DNA from: Theocolax elegans
Lineage: Eukaryota; Arthropoda; Insecta; Hymenoptera; Cerocephalidae
DNA: 64,000 nucleotides
Direction: 5' to 3'
Assembly: GCA_026168455.1 (NCBI GenBank)
Contig: CM047426.1
Coordinates: 81,929,986 to 81,993,985, forward strand
Shown here: positions 34,760-49,000 of the stretch, in pieces
How the letters are laid out: each line of letters begins with the position of its first letter
Position numbering within the stretch: the first letter of the stretch is position 1
The notes under the pieces: model-generated
Told to the model about the DNA's origin: nothing
The model's input: only the letters and a program-made list of their open reading frames with translations
Database searches by the model: none
Position numbers and translations under genes: made by a program

Positions 34760-37230
34760 TTCTCGAGATTTTCCGAAAATAGACCAACTGGATTTTCTAC
34801 AACTGTGAGACTTGATAAGATAGTTTTGTTTTCTAAGAGGACTTTGGATTTTCGTCGTATTTTCTGACTGACCGGGCTATATAATACTATACTTTTCTCT
34901 TGGCAATTTACTTTCTCTAAAGGTGCTGATTTTTAATTAAATTTCGAAAACTTGTCACTATTATTTAAAACGTTTTATTAATATTATTATCATCATATTG
35001 ATTGAACGTACTCGATAAATTCGACACATTAAAGTATTAATTAAGCCATTGATGCCGAGTAAAATAATTCTAAATATTTTCAATAACTCGTTCAAATTAA
35101 TAATCAATATATATTGTCGAAAATATATGATTTTAAACGTTACTGAAAATTACGCAAGTAATGAAAATTATTTCTTTACAAATCATTATTTTAAACAATT
35201 TTAAATTCAGAATATATATCAAAACTTTAGAACAACGCTTTGTATACTAAATACAAAAGACCAAAACGATTATTTAACAAATCTAGCAGCATCTAAAACA
35301 ACCTAAATTTTGGTAAATAAATGGTTTCAAAGTGTACCAGTAACTTACTTAAATCTCTATTTGGAGTAATAATACTATATCTTAATAGTCGTTTAAATCG
35401 TAGAATAGGCGAAAACACCGATTGGAAACGCGTAAATAGTTTCTATAAGTTACCAAGTAATTGAAATTTGGTAAAAAATATCTACAGTAATCTTTATTAA
35501 TCGCAGCTTATTTTTAACAGAAATAAATCCATAAATATTAAAAAATTAAATGGGAAAACAATTTTATTAATGATAATGTTGAATTTGTGATTGTTTATTA
35601 TTATTTGTAAACGAAACAAAATATTTGTGTCTTAATTTCAGCCAATAAAAAATGTGATTGTTTAATAAAAATTGAATAAAAAATCTGAATAATTCCATAA
35701 AACTTTATTTCAGTGTAATTTATGGGAGTACGAAGGTTAAGAACACCATCCAGAAATGCTGGGGAAAGAGACATCTGTGACTTGTAAATTTAATGGCAAT
35801 CCATGACTAAGACCTGCGATCATACTAATTTTATGCACTTTAGCCATTTCGCTCGTCGTAATCCGACATATGGCGTATTCAGGTCCCTTCCTTACACTCA
35901 GCCGAGTCAGCGAATTTAAAAGAGACCGAATATATACGTATGTGTGTATGTGTGTATATATATATACATATACGTACTGGATTCGTTTTATACGAAAGCG
36001 TTACGTGAATCGCACTGCCACTCGGATTAGCAAGTGATAAATTATCGATAACAATTATTCCATTCAATCGGGTTTAAGATTTAAACTGATGACTTTATCC
36101 GGCTGGCGTAGGTTACATATATATGTTTATTTATTATCTCTGTACTTTCGTTTTCGCTAATTGCAAGGAAACAGCAACAATGAAATTATTTTTATAATAA
36201 AAGAAGAATTACAATATACTATCAAAATTGTTTTTATAATTTACGTATAAATTACAAAATATGTTTAAACGATAATATATTACGAAATTTACAAATTGCA
36301 TGCAATAATTATTACTTGCAACAGTAAAACTATTAAAAATGTTTCTTACTTTATAAAATGATATGGGTAATACAATAATTATCGGATCTCCAAAAAAAAA
36401 TGTAAATGTATATCAGTACAGTAACCCTAGTAGTAAGTAAAGCATTTAAAATGTCGACTTGTCCAATCGAAGAAAAGTTTTTGCGTTACTAATACTGTAA
36501 TAAGTATAACCCCATCAAATATACCTGGAGCAACTTTTTATGAATTACAATATATTTTTATAAGCTTAAAAATATGGATTTTAGCAAATACTAAAGAAAG
36601 TGTAGAGAAAAAAGTCTTATGGAAAGTGAAATTCGAAACAATAGAGTATTTAAAATTGTATTTAAAATATTTATTTCTAATTAAATGTTTCTACAACTTG
36701 TTAATAAATAACTAATAACAAATAACATAATGAGTTATATCTCTCCCTACGTTACCGGTAAATGCGATAATTGGCAATAAGTCAGTAAATAAAATAATAT
36801 GTCAAAAAAAGGGAAGAGGAGAATTCGTTTGTCAATAATCTAACTAAAGTCTTAACAAGAATGTGAACCTAACCTCACCAAGGTACACAGACTTGATATT
36901 TTTAGTAAGACTTTTCTCAAAACTGCAATATTTTAGTCTGAAATTCAACACACAGTTAGATTATCTATAAAAAGAATTTATAATACATATGATTTTTTAT
37001 GATCCCTGCAGATTTAAAATAAAATATTTTTTGATTTTTATAACCATTTGGGGGAGGGGGAAATGCGCCGAATAAAAACGTATTTTTAGCCATTAATTTA
37101 GGTAAAATATCGTTAAACAGCTGATTATCATTTATCTCCATAAAACCATGTATCAAGAAGCGGTTCAAATTTGTATTAAACTTGATCGGTAGAAATATCG
37201 CGCCTAAAGCCAAAAACCATAACGCAAGAC
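34760..37230. other. AT-rich non-coding DNA
   Basis: About 2.5 kb. A TA/TG microsatellite lies at about 35938-35974 and a short G-rich stretch at 37050-37060. No gene. Confidence 0.45.
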
Positions 37231-37236
37231 AAATTT

Positions 37237-37498
37237 CTCTCTCTCTCTCTCTTTCTCTCTCTTCTGACACTACGGTATCTACTTCCCAGAGTCAGGGAAC
37301 AGTAAATAATCTAGATAACCGGCAGGACATCCCTAAATTTCTGGGCGCAGTTCGCGGCAGGTCGGGCAGAGCAGCGTGAGATTGGATTGTGTGGCAGATT
37401 GCGAGAGAGGCTTGCGAGAGCGCAGCTCTTCTACACACACACACACAAACATACACATAAATATCCACACATAGATACACAAGTATATATACATATAT

Positions 37499-37535
<37 letters not shown>

Positions 37536-37540
37536 CAGCT
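37237..37540. repeat. Compound (CT)n, (CA)n and (TA)n microsatellites
   Basis: (CT)n lies at about 37237-37262, (CA)n-rich sequence at 37431-37515 and (TA)n at about 37515-37535, with a GC-rich patch between them. Several overlapping minus-strand frames in this interval are Tyr-Ile and Cys-Val repeats generated by the microsatellites. Confidence 0.9.
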
Positions 37541-39160
37541 CTCCTGCGCATCGGTAAATAGGCGCAAGTGCGTCACGCGTGTGCGACAAAGAGATCGAGA
37601 TTAAATGCGCACGAAAACTCCGGCCGTTATATTGCGGGCTTGCGAGAATTTCCAGCGCAATTAAACCTTTGTAAATTGAACGCGCTTGCACGAGATTGTT
37701 CGTAGAACTGCGTGTGTATATATGTACATGTATGTATGTATGTATTTATATATACATATATATCGATCTTAACAGAATCGTCCGAGTATTTGTTATAAAT
37801 TATTTATTTTTTCTAAATTTACTGCACTGCTACACAGACAGATACAAATAATGAAAAATTTTAATGCTCAGAGTTTAATGTTGATGATTTCTTATTTATA
37901 TAAGTTTAGTGAGAAGTGAGAACCTGATTGAAAGTTCGATTAAGTATACTGGATAGTAATTTTTCCAGACTGAGGTGCTTCGAATACTGCTTTAGAATTT
38001 TTACCGTTTAGTTAGTATAATTTTTATCAAGAACATATTTAGATATTTTTTATGAATCGTTTTCTCCTTGGGCCTATAACATTTCAATGACATTTAGTAT
38101 TAAATTTGATTAATGAATAAGTTGATTAAATATATTAAGATGTTTTGTAAAATGGATTATAAATGGCTCGTTATAAAATATAAAATACCTCTTTTCGTTC
38201 ACAAAGAATTAAAAATATCATAATCTTCGAAAAGGTAGTGAAATTTTTATTTGTTTTTAAAAATTTGTACGTGTTTTATAATTTATACAATGACGATAGT
38301 ATAAGGTACGTAGAAATATTTATGTGTTGGCTTTAAAATTTGTATGTTCAATTAATGATATCGATTACTTCAGAAATTTATTATTTATTTTTTTTTACGT
38401 AAATGATTACAGAGATACATATTTTAATATCTAAAAATTTTATTACAATAGTTAAAAGTAGCTATTTATATTTCTTTTATTACTTTGCGCTCGAAGTTAA
38501 TCCAGATTATAAGAAATATAATTTACCTGCAACGATATGAAGATTATTCCATTATTGTATTAAGAAGTGCACACATATTTAAACTACAATTTACGTCCTT
38601 AGATATGATAATTGTCCATACAGTAAGGATAATTGTTAGCTAACAATTCCGTTTGTCATAGCTGGCTATAGAAACCAAGAATTTATTCAGATATTCTTAT
38701 AGCTCTTGAAGCAGTACTACTTTTTCTTCCTTTTCACTGAGTCAGAGTACAGACAGTACAGCTTAAAAATAACTTTGAATGAGTGATATCAATATTTTAC
38801 TGGCTACACATGACGCGTAAAACTGGTAAAGTATGATAATTCCGGGTGTATCTATAGAATGTTATATTAAAACTTTATTCGTAAGTTTAGAATGACAAAT
38901 TATTAGACTAGAAAAATTAAATAATTTATACATGAAAATAAATATTAAAAATTCATATTTCATACACGTAAAATATTTTCTTAGTTATTTATTTTTTAAT
39001 GCAATCAGTAAAAGTGGTTATACGTAAACAAAGTGAAATAAAGAATGAAACATTTAATAAAAAAAAATCTTTTAAAAATACATATATACGCGCGTAAAAG
39101 TATAAGTTGGTATTTAGTTTTTTCCAAGAAAATGGTAACTAAAATTAAAACCAAGTCGAT
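37541..39160. other. AT-rich DNA with an 18-bp palindrome
   Basis: After a small CpG-rich patch (37550-37700) and a (GTAT)n tract (37727-37745), the DNA is AT-rich. A perfect palindrome AATTGTTAGCTAACAATT lies at 38631-38648. No gene. Confidence 0.5.
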
Positions 39161-39374
39161 CGACCCGTAGGGTATGTAGGTAGGTGCAGCTAATCTCAAT
39201 AATCAGGCACGTAAAAACAAAGCAATCGAGACAATCTAAGCTTCCTATAACGAGCATTACAAAAGAGCCACCTACACGGGTAAGAGAAACAAAAGCCGGG
39301 TACTCGTGCGAATGATGCGATGCAGTTAACTGCAGCTACACGGTAGCGTTCCCCTTCTGTTCGGCTTTGATGCT

Positions 39375-39672
39375 ATGCCGGAGGCCGATGATGCGATTGC
39401 GACGAACCCGCGAAAGATATCATCGCAACCTACGCACCAGTCACTTCTGACGCGGGATAAGTCGACCGCGGCACCCGCAGCTCCAGAGGATTACTATGTG
39501 TTCGATGCGTCTGCAGTACTGCTAGTCGAACTGGTACAGAGACACGCCCAGTTACGAGGGAGAGAAAATTATTACATACGTTCAAACCACTCTTTTTTTC
39601 GTTTCTGTGGGCGGACAGATGTTATGGATAGGATAATAAAGGAAAATTTACTTACCTTTACCCTCAAATTTG
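39375..39672 (+). CDS. Open reading segment, possible exon
   Basis: From the ATG at 39375 the frame reads MPEADDAIATNPRKISSQ and later APEDYYVFDASAVLLVE, in balanced-composition DNA. About 73 codons look protein-like before the frame enters AT-rich sequence. It remains open to TAA at 39756-39758. A weak donor (TTTG|GTATGTG) could end it at 39672. On the minus strand the same place holds a strong donor (AAAG|GTAAGTAA at about 39652), which argues for caution about strand. No family is recognised. Confidence 0.22.
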
Positions 39673-39759
39673 GTATGTGTGACACATGTGTATGTATATA
39701 TATTTATAGATTTTTTGAGGACATTATATTTATTATAACGATAGTCGTTGTCAAATAAT

Positions 39760-40430
39760 TAAGATGATGCCTCGGGGTTACTATATCTATAAATTGTAGA
39801 ATGTACACAACTTGAGGTTCGATACTTAGATATTTTATACGAAGTATTACAGTATTAAAAAAACCTATAAATTCATTTTTAGTATTTATAAAATTTTTCG
39901 GATTTTATCTTTTCAATATATGCATCGTACATCGAGACTACAAATATAACGATTGGAACGTATATCTATTCATTATCGTTTTATTGGTCGTTAATAGCAC
40001 TCACGTTTAAGTTAAAATAACTTGGATATACATAGATTAGTACGTTCTAAAAATTTTGTCAACTAAAAATATTTTAAAAGTGCATAAACTTTTCTAAATA
40101 TACGTTCTATTTAATTTCTGTCATAGATAATCGATTGCTAAAAATTTTTGAATATTTATGATTGGTGAGGGCAGATAATACCTTGTAACCACGATAAGTA
40201 ATTGAAACGGTCGAATTGAAATAAATAACCTTAAACGAAAATTATAAAAAACTAAAATGTTCACACTATAAATGAAAACAAAAAAGGAATAATAATAGCC
40301 AAGCATCCTCGGTAGCTCATTAAAAAGTAATGTAAAAGAAAGGGTTGAGGGTTCCACACGTCTAGTACATAAACGGGGCTTCAATTCATTTTATCTTGCG
40401 GGCACTTTATTAGGATTTCGAAAGGGAAGA
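39760..40430. other. AT-rich non-coding DNA, nothing seen
   Basis: No supportable feature. Confidence 0.45.
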
Positions 40431-40564
40431 AGGTAACCCCATAAAGCGCCCCAGCTAAAATGCAAAACGCAATAATCGCCTAAATCACAGTACCACTAGA
40501 AATAAACGCGCTGCTGGACAATGAAACGTATATAAAACAGAGATAGATAGTGGGAGGGAGATAA

Positions 40565-40567
<3 letters not shown>

Positions 40568-40596
<29 letters not shown>

Positions 40597-40597
40597 C
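40568..40597. repeat. (GA)n microsatellite
   Basis: An array of about 14 GA units within a CpG-containing patch (40430-40740). A TATAAAA motif lies 30-40 bp before it (about 40531). Confidence 0.93.
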
Positions 40598-40739
40598 TCA
40601 GTAACGCGCTAGTAGAAATTCCGCGGTACGGTCAGACAATCTGGCCGCGCAATAATTCCTCATCAACTCCTGAGCACATCTCCGTCGTCCGACATTTCCA
40701 TTGTCCGTTACCGAACGAAATAACTCAGCTACCTAAACT

Positions 40740-41760
40740 CTTTGTATATAGATACAAGTCTCTTGTGTGCGCGGATATAAATAAGTGTACGAATATAGTA
40801 TATGGCTCTTCTCAAGAATTCTTAAGCGTATACGCATTGCATTCGAGTGTTGTTAAACAAATGAAGAATTTTTCTTTTTAATGTTATATTAATTTTGGAA
40901 TAATTGTCTTAATACTAAGTTTTTTTAATGAGAATATTTTTCTAATTGATTTTATGATTAGTCTGATAAAGACATGTATACGTATGCGATTACTACATAT
41001 TTTAAAATTAAATGTTGTATTCTTATTAGTGGGGTCCAGTTATAAGTGAAAAATGTAATATATACAAGCTTTTCATTCTTGTTAGTATCACACGCGCAAA
41101 TACATTCATGAATAAATGTTTGTTTGTACTATGCTAATGAATTATCCAACTAAATAAACAGATACAAACTGAAAATACAAAATATTATCGATAAACTTGT
41201 ATGATCTTGTTTATATATGCATCGATTTAATTTTCTACTCGTATTGATACTATTAAAATATGATTATTCAAGTAATGTAAGATTCATATTATCCAAGTAG
41301 CATAACCGATACAAATACATGACTTTACGATTGTATGTATTAAATTTAGATATCATTAAGTAGATTCAAAGACAAAATTTAGATTGTACCTAGATATATT
41401 ATAATACAGTTTGACCATTTTACGCCCTCTACATCTTTGTTTCGAAAAAAATAATTATTTCAAAACTTACAACAACATAATAAATCACATACTAAAATAT
41501 TACAGTTTATCATTGTAACACTTGCATATACAAATTATACAAACATTAACAGATGGTATTTTTATGAATAATGCATAATGCGTTATCCAGTGATTACCTT
41601 CTTAACATTTACATTTCTATTTTACATAAAAAAAAGACAACATCCTTTAAAAAACAACTACTCTTCAACTTCTCTTATGCATCCAGATATACAGATTTGT
41701 AGAACAACGCTCTCATCCTCAAAATCTACATATTAAAACGGGTAAATTTTTTATAGAAAA
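40740..41760. other. AT-rich non-coding DNA, nothing seen
   Basis: No supportable feature. Confidence 0.45.
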
Positions 41761-42040
41761 AAGGAAAAAAAACCATAAACAAGGATACAGAGTACATGGC
41801 TCAAGTCTAGAATGCACGTCGCCTCGAAATATTCCAAGTGCTCTGGCACGCGAAAAGGAGGCGTACCAACGTTTCGTGCAAACGACTGAGCGAGCTACTT
41901 GCCCGGTTGATTGGCCCGAGTCCCTGAAATAATCCGCGAGGCTCGCGCACCGTTCCGCACGGCGACGTCGCGTTTCGCGCGAGCAACTTCGCGAAAACCG
42001 AGGCAATCGATATGCTTTTGCGCCTCGGAGGATGAACTCA
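41761..42040. promoter_or_regulatory. CpG-rich island
   Basis: CpG-dense patch (best at 41820-42010) open on both strands. Neither frame contains a recognisable motif. Confidence 0.25.
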
Positions 42041-42044
42041 TTTA

Positions 42045-43590
42045 TTTTTTAGCTGATACGAATGAGAATGGAATAAGAATGGAAAAATTTCTATTAATGT
42101 GGTATTTAATGGAGAGTTTTGGGTTGTAACGTGCGACGTAGACAGTTAGTTAATGCTTTTGTAGACACGGAGAAAAATGATATAAAACAAAAGTTCCAAA
42201 AGTTTTAACCAAGTTGATTACGAACCGGAAAAATTCTAAATTATTAAGATTTAAAGGATTATTTATACAAGATTTAAACCGTAGTATTTTTTTTTATGTG
42301 ATTGCAAAAAATGTTGCAATAAAAAATAATAATCATTCACATTGTTCATCCATGAAATTGTAATTCGTAAAAGAGCAATAATGAAAACATATTCACTACC
42401 TGTAAAATGTACATATGTTATAGTAACGCACAGTTATCTAAATGGGGTTAACATATCATATCCCATTTATTTCTTTAAGAGAACAAATCAATATTACAGA
42501 GAAACTTATTAAAGATCACGCTATGCAGAAACGTATAGAGACTATAGATGCAATAAAAATAGCTAATAAAAGATATTTTTAATATAACAAGCTAGTATTC
42601 ATTAAAATCTATCATACGATATTTTATTCTTCAGTGTAACTATTTATATGCAGACTTGGATAATAATATATTATTCTTATATAATTGATCAGGTACAGTA
42701 CATAGAGTTATGACAAATTTGCTTATTACAATTATTTGAAATATTACACAACACTAATTCCATTCATTATTACATATGAAAGAAATATAATTACATAGAG
42801 ATGAACTACTTGAATATTTTATTGCCTCGATAAATCCAGTTAACATCGATCGAAGAATGTATTATAAAATATTAAATGCAAATCAAACATGTCTGCATGA
42901 TTAATGCATAACATCACTGCAATTTCAAATTGGTGTACTGGAAATTGAAATTAAAAAACAAAGTAGTAGTAGTATACGCCAATACGCAACAAACATTCAT
43001 AATATTTAATATTATCTCATCATAAATCAATAGAAATGAAGATTATATTATTTTTATTATATTTTAATGCGTTATTATATTATGTTCCGGTTAATAAAAT
43101 TAGATTACTTGAATTAAATACGGTAGAGCAGAAGGAGGTTCAGTAAACACAAATTTTTTATATTTTACTTATCAATAATAAAGTTGTATTGATAAATGAA
43201 AATAAATAACTACTTTAATCTAATAAGTTGCGCGTTAAAATCATCATAAAAATTATTTTATATATATTATAGCTTAAAACGTATTGATATTCTCCTAAAT
43301 TTTTTTACATAATCACTATTTTTCTTCTAAAAGCACAAGACAATACAAGGTTAAAAAAGGCTCTTTTTACTATACCTGTATGTATTCTGTTTTTTCTTAT
43401 TTAAGAAAATATTAACAAGCTAAAAGTTTGCTAGTAAAGGCACCGTATTGCCTATAAACTGAAATTTGGCACATCATAAAAAAAGATAAAAAGTGTACTC
43501 GTCTACAACAATGCTCTCGAAGAAAGTAACAAAATTTAAAACTACTCACATTTAATCACCCTAAAGAACGAACCGCAAGAAAAACAATTC
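42045..43590. other. AT-rich non-coding DNA, nothing seen
   Basis: No supportable feature. Confidence 0.45.
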
Positions 43591-44370
43591 CACCAACCAA
43601 TTCGCCAACGAAATCGAATAATCCCCGCGAAAACACGAAAAAACTCGGGTTTGAAAGTTCCCGCGAACCCATCAAATTACATAATTCCCTACTTGGAGTT
43701 TTATTTCACCAACCGCTCGCATATTATAAAACTTGTCGGACGGGGATAGGAGGGAGGGTGGATGGGAGCAGGTTCGGTATAACACGCATGCGCGTCAAGA
43801 AAAGGAGAGCCCATTCCGTCCATTCTTATCGGACAAGTTCGACCACGAAATCGCAAAAGCATTTCTAACTTGATAAGTTAAAAAAAAGTACAATAATGTC
43901 GCAACTCCCGCAAAAAATCAAGCGGCTTACAGTAACAAAAACAAAAGAGAAGAGAAGAAGAAGAAGAAGAAGAAGAAGAAGAAGAAGAAGAAGAAGACGA
44001 AAAAGTAGAAGAAACGGTAAGAAAAGTCGGTGAGGGTTGGAGGACAGTAAAGCAAACTATCGGCGGACCAACGATAAGCGACTCAAGAATCAGCCAGGGG
44101 TATACCCCATCGGATGTCCGAGCCGTCGGAATAAAACTCGACGCGCATATAAAACCGGGCCGATATCTCGCGTGTACATAAGGGTCGAAGAGGGAGAACC
44201 ACCGAGCATTAATTTTATCGGCTCTTTTACCACTTCCTATACCCGGTTTCTCTGTCTTGCTCATTTTTCTGGCCCTCGTTCGCTAGTTTTACGATTTTCC
44301 TTTTCTTACTTCTTTCGATTTTCTTTGCTTTCTCAGCTTTTGTGGATCGAATTCCACGATTGTTTATAAC
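43591..44370. promoter_or_regulatory. GC-rich island around the (GAA)n array
   Basis: CpG-containing sequence with a TATAAAA motif at about 44147 in GC-rich context (GCGCATATAAAACCGGG). A TATA-driven start about 30 bp downstream is conceivable, but no initiator match is obvious. Confidence 0.25.
43953..43997. repeat. (GAA)n microsatellite
   Basis: About 15 GAA units. The minus strand reads as a Ser run in an otherwise unremarkable frame. Confidence 0.95.
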
Positions 44371-45500
44371 TTGTAGGATAGTCTTTTCTCTTTTCTTATC
44401 AGTAAATATTTTCGATGAACTACAACGCGCATTTCGTTTCTTCAATACACGTATATATGTGAGAGAGGTGATCGAAGTATAATTAAAATAAATAATTACT
44501 TTACAAAAAATTATTTCTAGCAAAGTTATTTTGTATCCGACCACGGATTAATTAATAATCATCGAAAAAATACAAATATAACAACTTTATTGGCAAAATG
44601 GACTTGACTTTTTAAATGAAAAATACGTTTTGATTTTAAATTCAAAGTATTAATTTGATTTCGATGATTTAAAATATCACGTATAGAACAGTTTGATTTT
44701 GATGCGTCAAAAGTTTAATAAAATTTAAGATAGTAAAAACAAAAATTAAAATCTTAAATAGTAAGTACTAGAAACGTAGTTGTCGTTAAATGAATGGCAT
44801 AAGTACACGTTCGTGCTTAAGTACTGTAAAAATGATTGCTTATGAATAAGAAACTGACGCTAATTACAGCCTGTCAATATTTACTTCCTCCCTGAGCTGC
44901 CTCCAATACACTGAACTACCAGATACATATTATTAATTACGGCATCTTCAAACATCGTAAACTATTAGCATTTTTTAATTACATTTTCATTTTTTTGAAC
45001 GATATCTTTTTTTTAGAAAAGATTAATATCATTACGCACACTACGGCAGCTTTACATGATATTTTCGTACAAGCAGAGTGAGAGGACGTGAAAATCAGAT
45101 TAAACCTCGAACATCGCACTTCGTGTCGGGTTACGCAAATATTATACCGATGCGAATGGAAACATTATCTTTTTAATTACATGTGATGTTACGAGAATAA
45201 AAGTAAAATTAATGTAAATTATTACTTTTTAGAAATGATATCCGATTAATTATGGAAAATAATCAAATTTCACGATTTAATTAAACAAAATAAATTATTA
45301 GGTTTTATTGAAAACAAATAAATAACAAAATCAGATAAAATTATACTTGAATACGCGCTTGTATGAATCTTAGTAACAAATAAAATTAGTTATTATAAAT
45401 GTTTATACTTTGTTGAGAATCGATCAATCGGTTTTAAATATCTTAAAACGGCAATTACCGAAAGTTGAAATGAAAGATTAAATAATAAATAATGTGTGTA
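44371..45500. other. AT-rich non-coding DNA, nothing seen
   Basis: No supportable feature. Confidence 0.45.
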
Positions 45501-46050
45501 GTAGATGAACTCAAGGTGTAGGAAGGCGACGAACAGGCACCGCGAGAAGCTATTAGTCACAAGGTTGTCGCGCGAGTGCGTGGAAAACTACATTCGCACC
45601 GATAACTCTACCGGCGGTAAATTGATCAATCAGCTGATCCACCGATCGATCAATCAATTTCTCATTGGATGTCCATTCGGTCAACGGACTCCTCCTAGAC
45701 TATACTCCTCCTCTATATATTTATCTTCGTCCTACCCTATAGCGTGTGTTTGCTCGGTTGAGTCGCGAGGGATCGTCCCCCCTGTTAACTCGGACCCGCG
45801 ATAACTTTAATGACGAACGAGAAAGAAGCTGCCTTGGACTGTCGCGTACGTATAAGGCTTTTGACCCGGACGCCCTTACCTTCTTTACGACCTCTTCCGA
45901 GTCCCTCCCTTCTTTCTCTTCCTCTCCCGCTTTAATTATCGAGCTAGCTCTTCTTCTTATACTTCTTTTTTTCTTTTTTCCCTTCGGTTTCTCTCGCGCG
46001 GGTTCTTTGTGTTTTCTGGAGATTAGCTCGATGATTTCATGAGGAATCGC
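45501..46050. promoter_or_regulatory. GC-rich island
   Basis: A mixed CpG-rich block with a pyrimidine-rich second half (45890-46010). A repeated GATCAATCA/GATCAATCAATT motif lies near 45624-45659. An ATG frame of 99 codons (45505-45804) is present but shows no recognisable protein features. Confidence 0.25.
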
Positions 46051-46054
46051 GTTT

Positions 46055-49000
46055 GCAGAGAGGGAAATTGGTGATTTACGGAAGATTTAGAGGTGATTAT
46101 GATGACGAGATACAACTATTGGTGTAGAGGTTAAACAGGTTTAACCGGTCTTGCATGAAGAAAATTAAGTCGTGGGTTGAATTTAACACTGATTATAGTT
46201 ACGTCGTTTATTCTTTCCAGATGGATAGATCAGCCCTTCTAGGCATTTTAATCTTAGGCTTTTCTCCTTTACTCATGATACAGAGATTAGAGAATTAATT
46301 AGTTTGATACTGTTATGTAGTAAACATTCTGACATTTTTATCTCATTAATGTAAACAAAGTATTACTGTATTTTTTTAAAGCCGTTTTAAATTATCAATA
46401 ATAAAACTAGTTATAATAATTATAATTATGATGAAATTTTTAATACAAGGTTTAAACAAATTTTTAGTATTTAACGAGACTTTTAGAATTATACGAGACA
46501 TAGTATTTACTAATTATAGTTTTAATTAGTATCCAAATCGTTGATGTTTTCTTGATATGTATATTATTATAAATCAGTTTAGATTAGTTACGTTTGCAAT
46601 CCAAACTTTAATTAAACTAAATTGATTTTACGTGTAATTATTTCTAATGTTACATTTATCAATATATCTATAATTATATCAGATTGCTTATAATTATCGC
46701 TACAAATTAACAATCAACAAATTGCATAATGCTTGTATATAAAAAATATTTTGCCGTAAAAGAAGTTGAGAATTCATTTCTTTACAGAACGAACGATGTA
46801 TTCTTTAATCAAAAAAATCTCGTGTAAATAAAGTGAAGAATCATTATATTTACTCATATATTTATAAAAATATACTCATAAAAATGTTAAAATTGCATTA
46901 ATACAATTTTTTTAAATAATTACACATATAAAAAATAATAAATATTATAACAATTTCTAAAGCAGTTTACGGATACTATATTGTCTCTAAACTTATCTCT
47001 CTTCTCATTTTTTCCGAGAGGTAGATGCGCAATTCTTTTTTTTTTAATTAAAGATTTTTCGTGCTTCAACCGAGTATATGGATGTTTCCGAGAGATTCCT
47101 ATGCTTTCAGGGTGAAATTCACCTATACCCTGTAGGCACTTCTTCCCCTTTTTCTTTAGAAAAAATATTGGTACAGAACTTTGCGATATAATTGTAAGTA
47201 GATTTCTTTCTCCAAAGAAAAAATAATATTTTTTCCAATCCAAACCGAATAGCCACTTGAATTATTTTTTTCTAAAAATTTCAATGACCTGGATATGTAT
47301 TAAATATTCTGAAATGTTGCGATATCTAGGGAAAAAAATTGGAATATAAAACAATATAACACATCCTGTAAGTCAAAATTAACAAAAAAATAGTTACTAG
47401 TTCAGGTTCACATTTTACGAGACAGATAAATGGAAGGAGAGCATTTTTTGGAAATATTAGAAATCTGGTTCAGTTGTGCCCTTATTGTACTTGTATACTA
47501 TAAATTTCGTTCCCGTAAAATGTTCCTATGTTCCTATACGAAATTGTCGAGTAGAGGAAAAAACAGGGGAAAAAATTGGCCCACATACGTTACACTAACG
47601 GTAACCTAGATACTTTGTTTTTTATTACCACCAGCAGAAAAATTGTTGATCAATCCGTGCAAACAATAACAACCTTTCGAAATCATAAAAGCAAAATCGT
47701 AAAACAGTGCAGTTCGACAATTAAATTATTTAATAAAATAATTTAATAACCGGCTCCTCTATACTAATTAAAAAATATATATATGCATTATCCTTCTTTT
47801 AAAATAACCCACGGCTTATCATAATATTTACTGGCTACACCATATCCATTACAATTTTCAAGAACGCGACACGTTAAAACGCATTAACGCGTTCAGTACA
47901 ACGTAACGTTTCCCTAACGCCTTGTTTCTTCTTTGGCTTCTAATTTTTTTTTTCTTCACCCCGTAATCTCCGTCTCTCAGGTTTTATTCCCCCTTTTTGG
48001 TTATGACCGGCTGCTTTTCCCTCTCTAGTCTACTTTTCTGGTGTCTCTCTCGGTGTTTTATTTTTTTCATTTGCGCGCAAGCCAACGACTTTTTTCGCGA
48101 GGGATAAACTAGGAGAGCGCGAAATGCACATAACGTCATATTTAATCTCCGAGATGGCGTAACGTTTACAAAAATAATGCCACTGTCTTCTTCTTATTCT
48201 TGTTAGTTGTTGGTTTTTTCGTTGATGTTGAATGATTTATACTTGGTCGTAAGCGAAAGTCATTTTTCGATGTGATAAACTCGGTGTATGCAAGGGAGAA
48301 AAAGAGTTTCTTTATTTGTGCAATACGATTTCTTAACTACTGTGTCACGAGAAATCGTAAGGGGACAAAGTGCATGTACTTTTATGGTAAATAAATTATA
48401 CTTTCGTGTGTTGTATTCAACACGCAAACAACGCCAGGGTTAATTCAAATTGCTTAATGATTGCTTACAAAATTGTTTTCTTCGAACGCATTATAAGTTA
48501 TTACTTTTGTGGTCTACACATTCGTTGCCGGGTGAGATGAATATTATATACTATAGTTTACACGGATATCTATTAATAGTTATTTCGTCTGTAAGAAATA
48601 TATATAAGTTATGATGATTTACCATACTTTTCAATTTAACGTCACATAGGCAGAAATATTCGAATGATAAATCAGATCTGCGGAACGCTTTATTATATTA
48701 AAACACTTACAAGTATAGTTTGAATAAAAAATGAAGTGAAACATTTGTACGGTCATGTGAAAGCATTTTTCTATTAAGTAAATTTTTCTTATCAATTTAT
48801 ACATAGTAAAGAAAAACTAATATATTTCAGTCCCCTTTGGGGTTAGTTGTCCTCTAACTTTGACAATGTGCGTTATCTCGTTTAATCTCCATTCATTTTC
48901 TGTAATCTTATCGTCTCGCTCTTCCATCCCTCCTCTCTTATCCGTTCGTATAATGGAAATGAAAATTAAAATAAAAATAATCGCACAATAAAAAATTACT

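Noticed and set aside
37292..37691. Overlapping Tyr-Ile/Cys-Val-rich minus-strand frames
   Set aside because: Direct translation of the CA/TA microsatellites.
43878..44264. Poly-Ser frame on the minus strand
   Set aside because: Translation of the (GAA)n array; no domain in the flanks.
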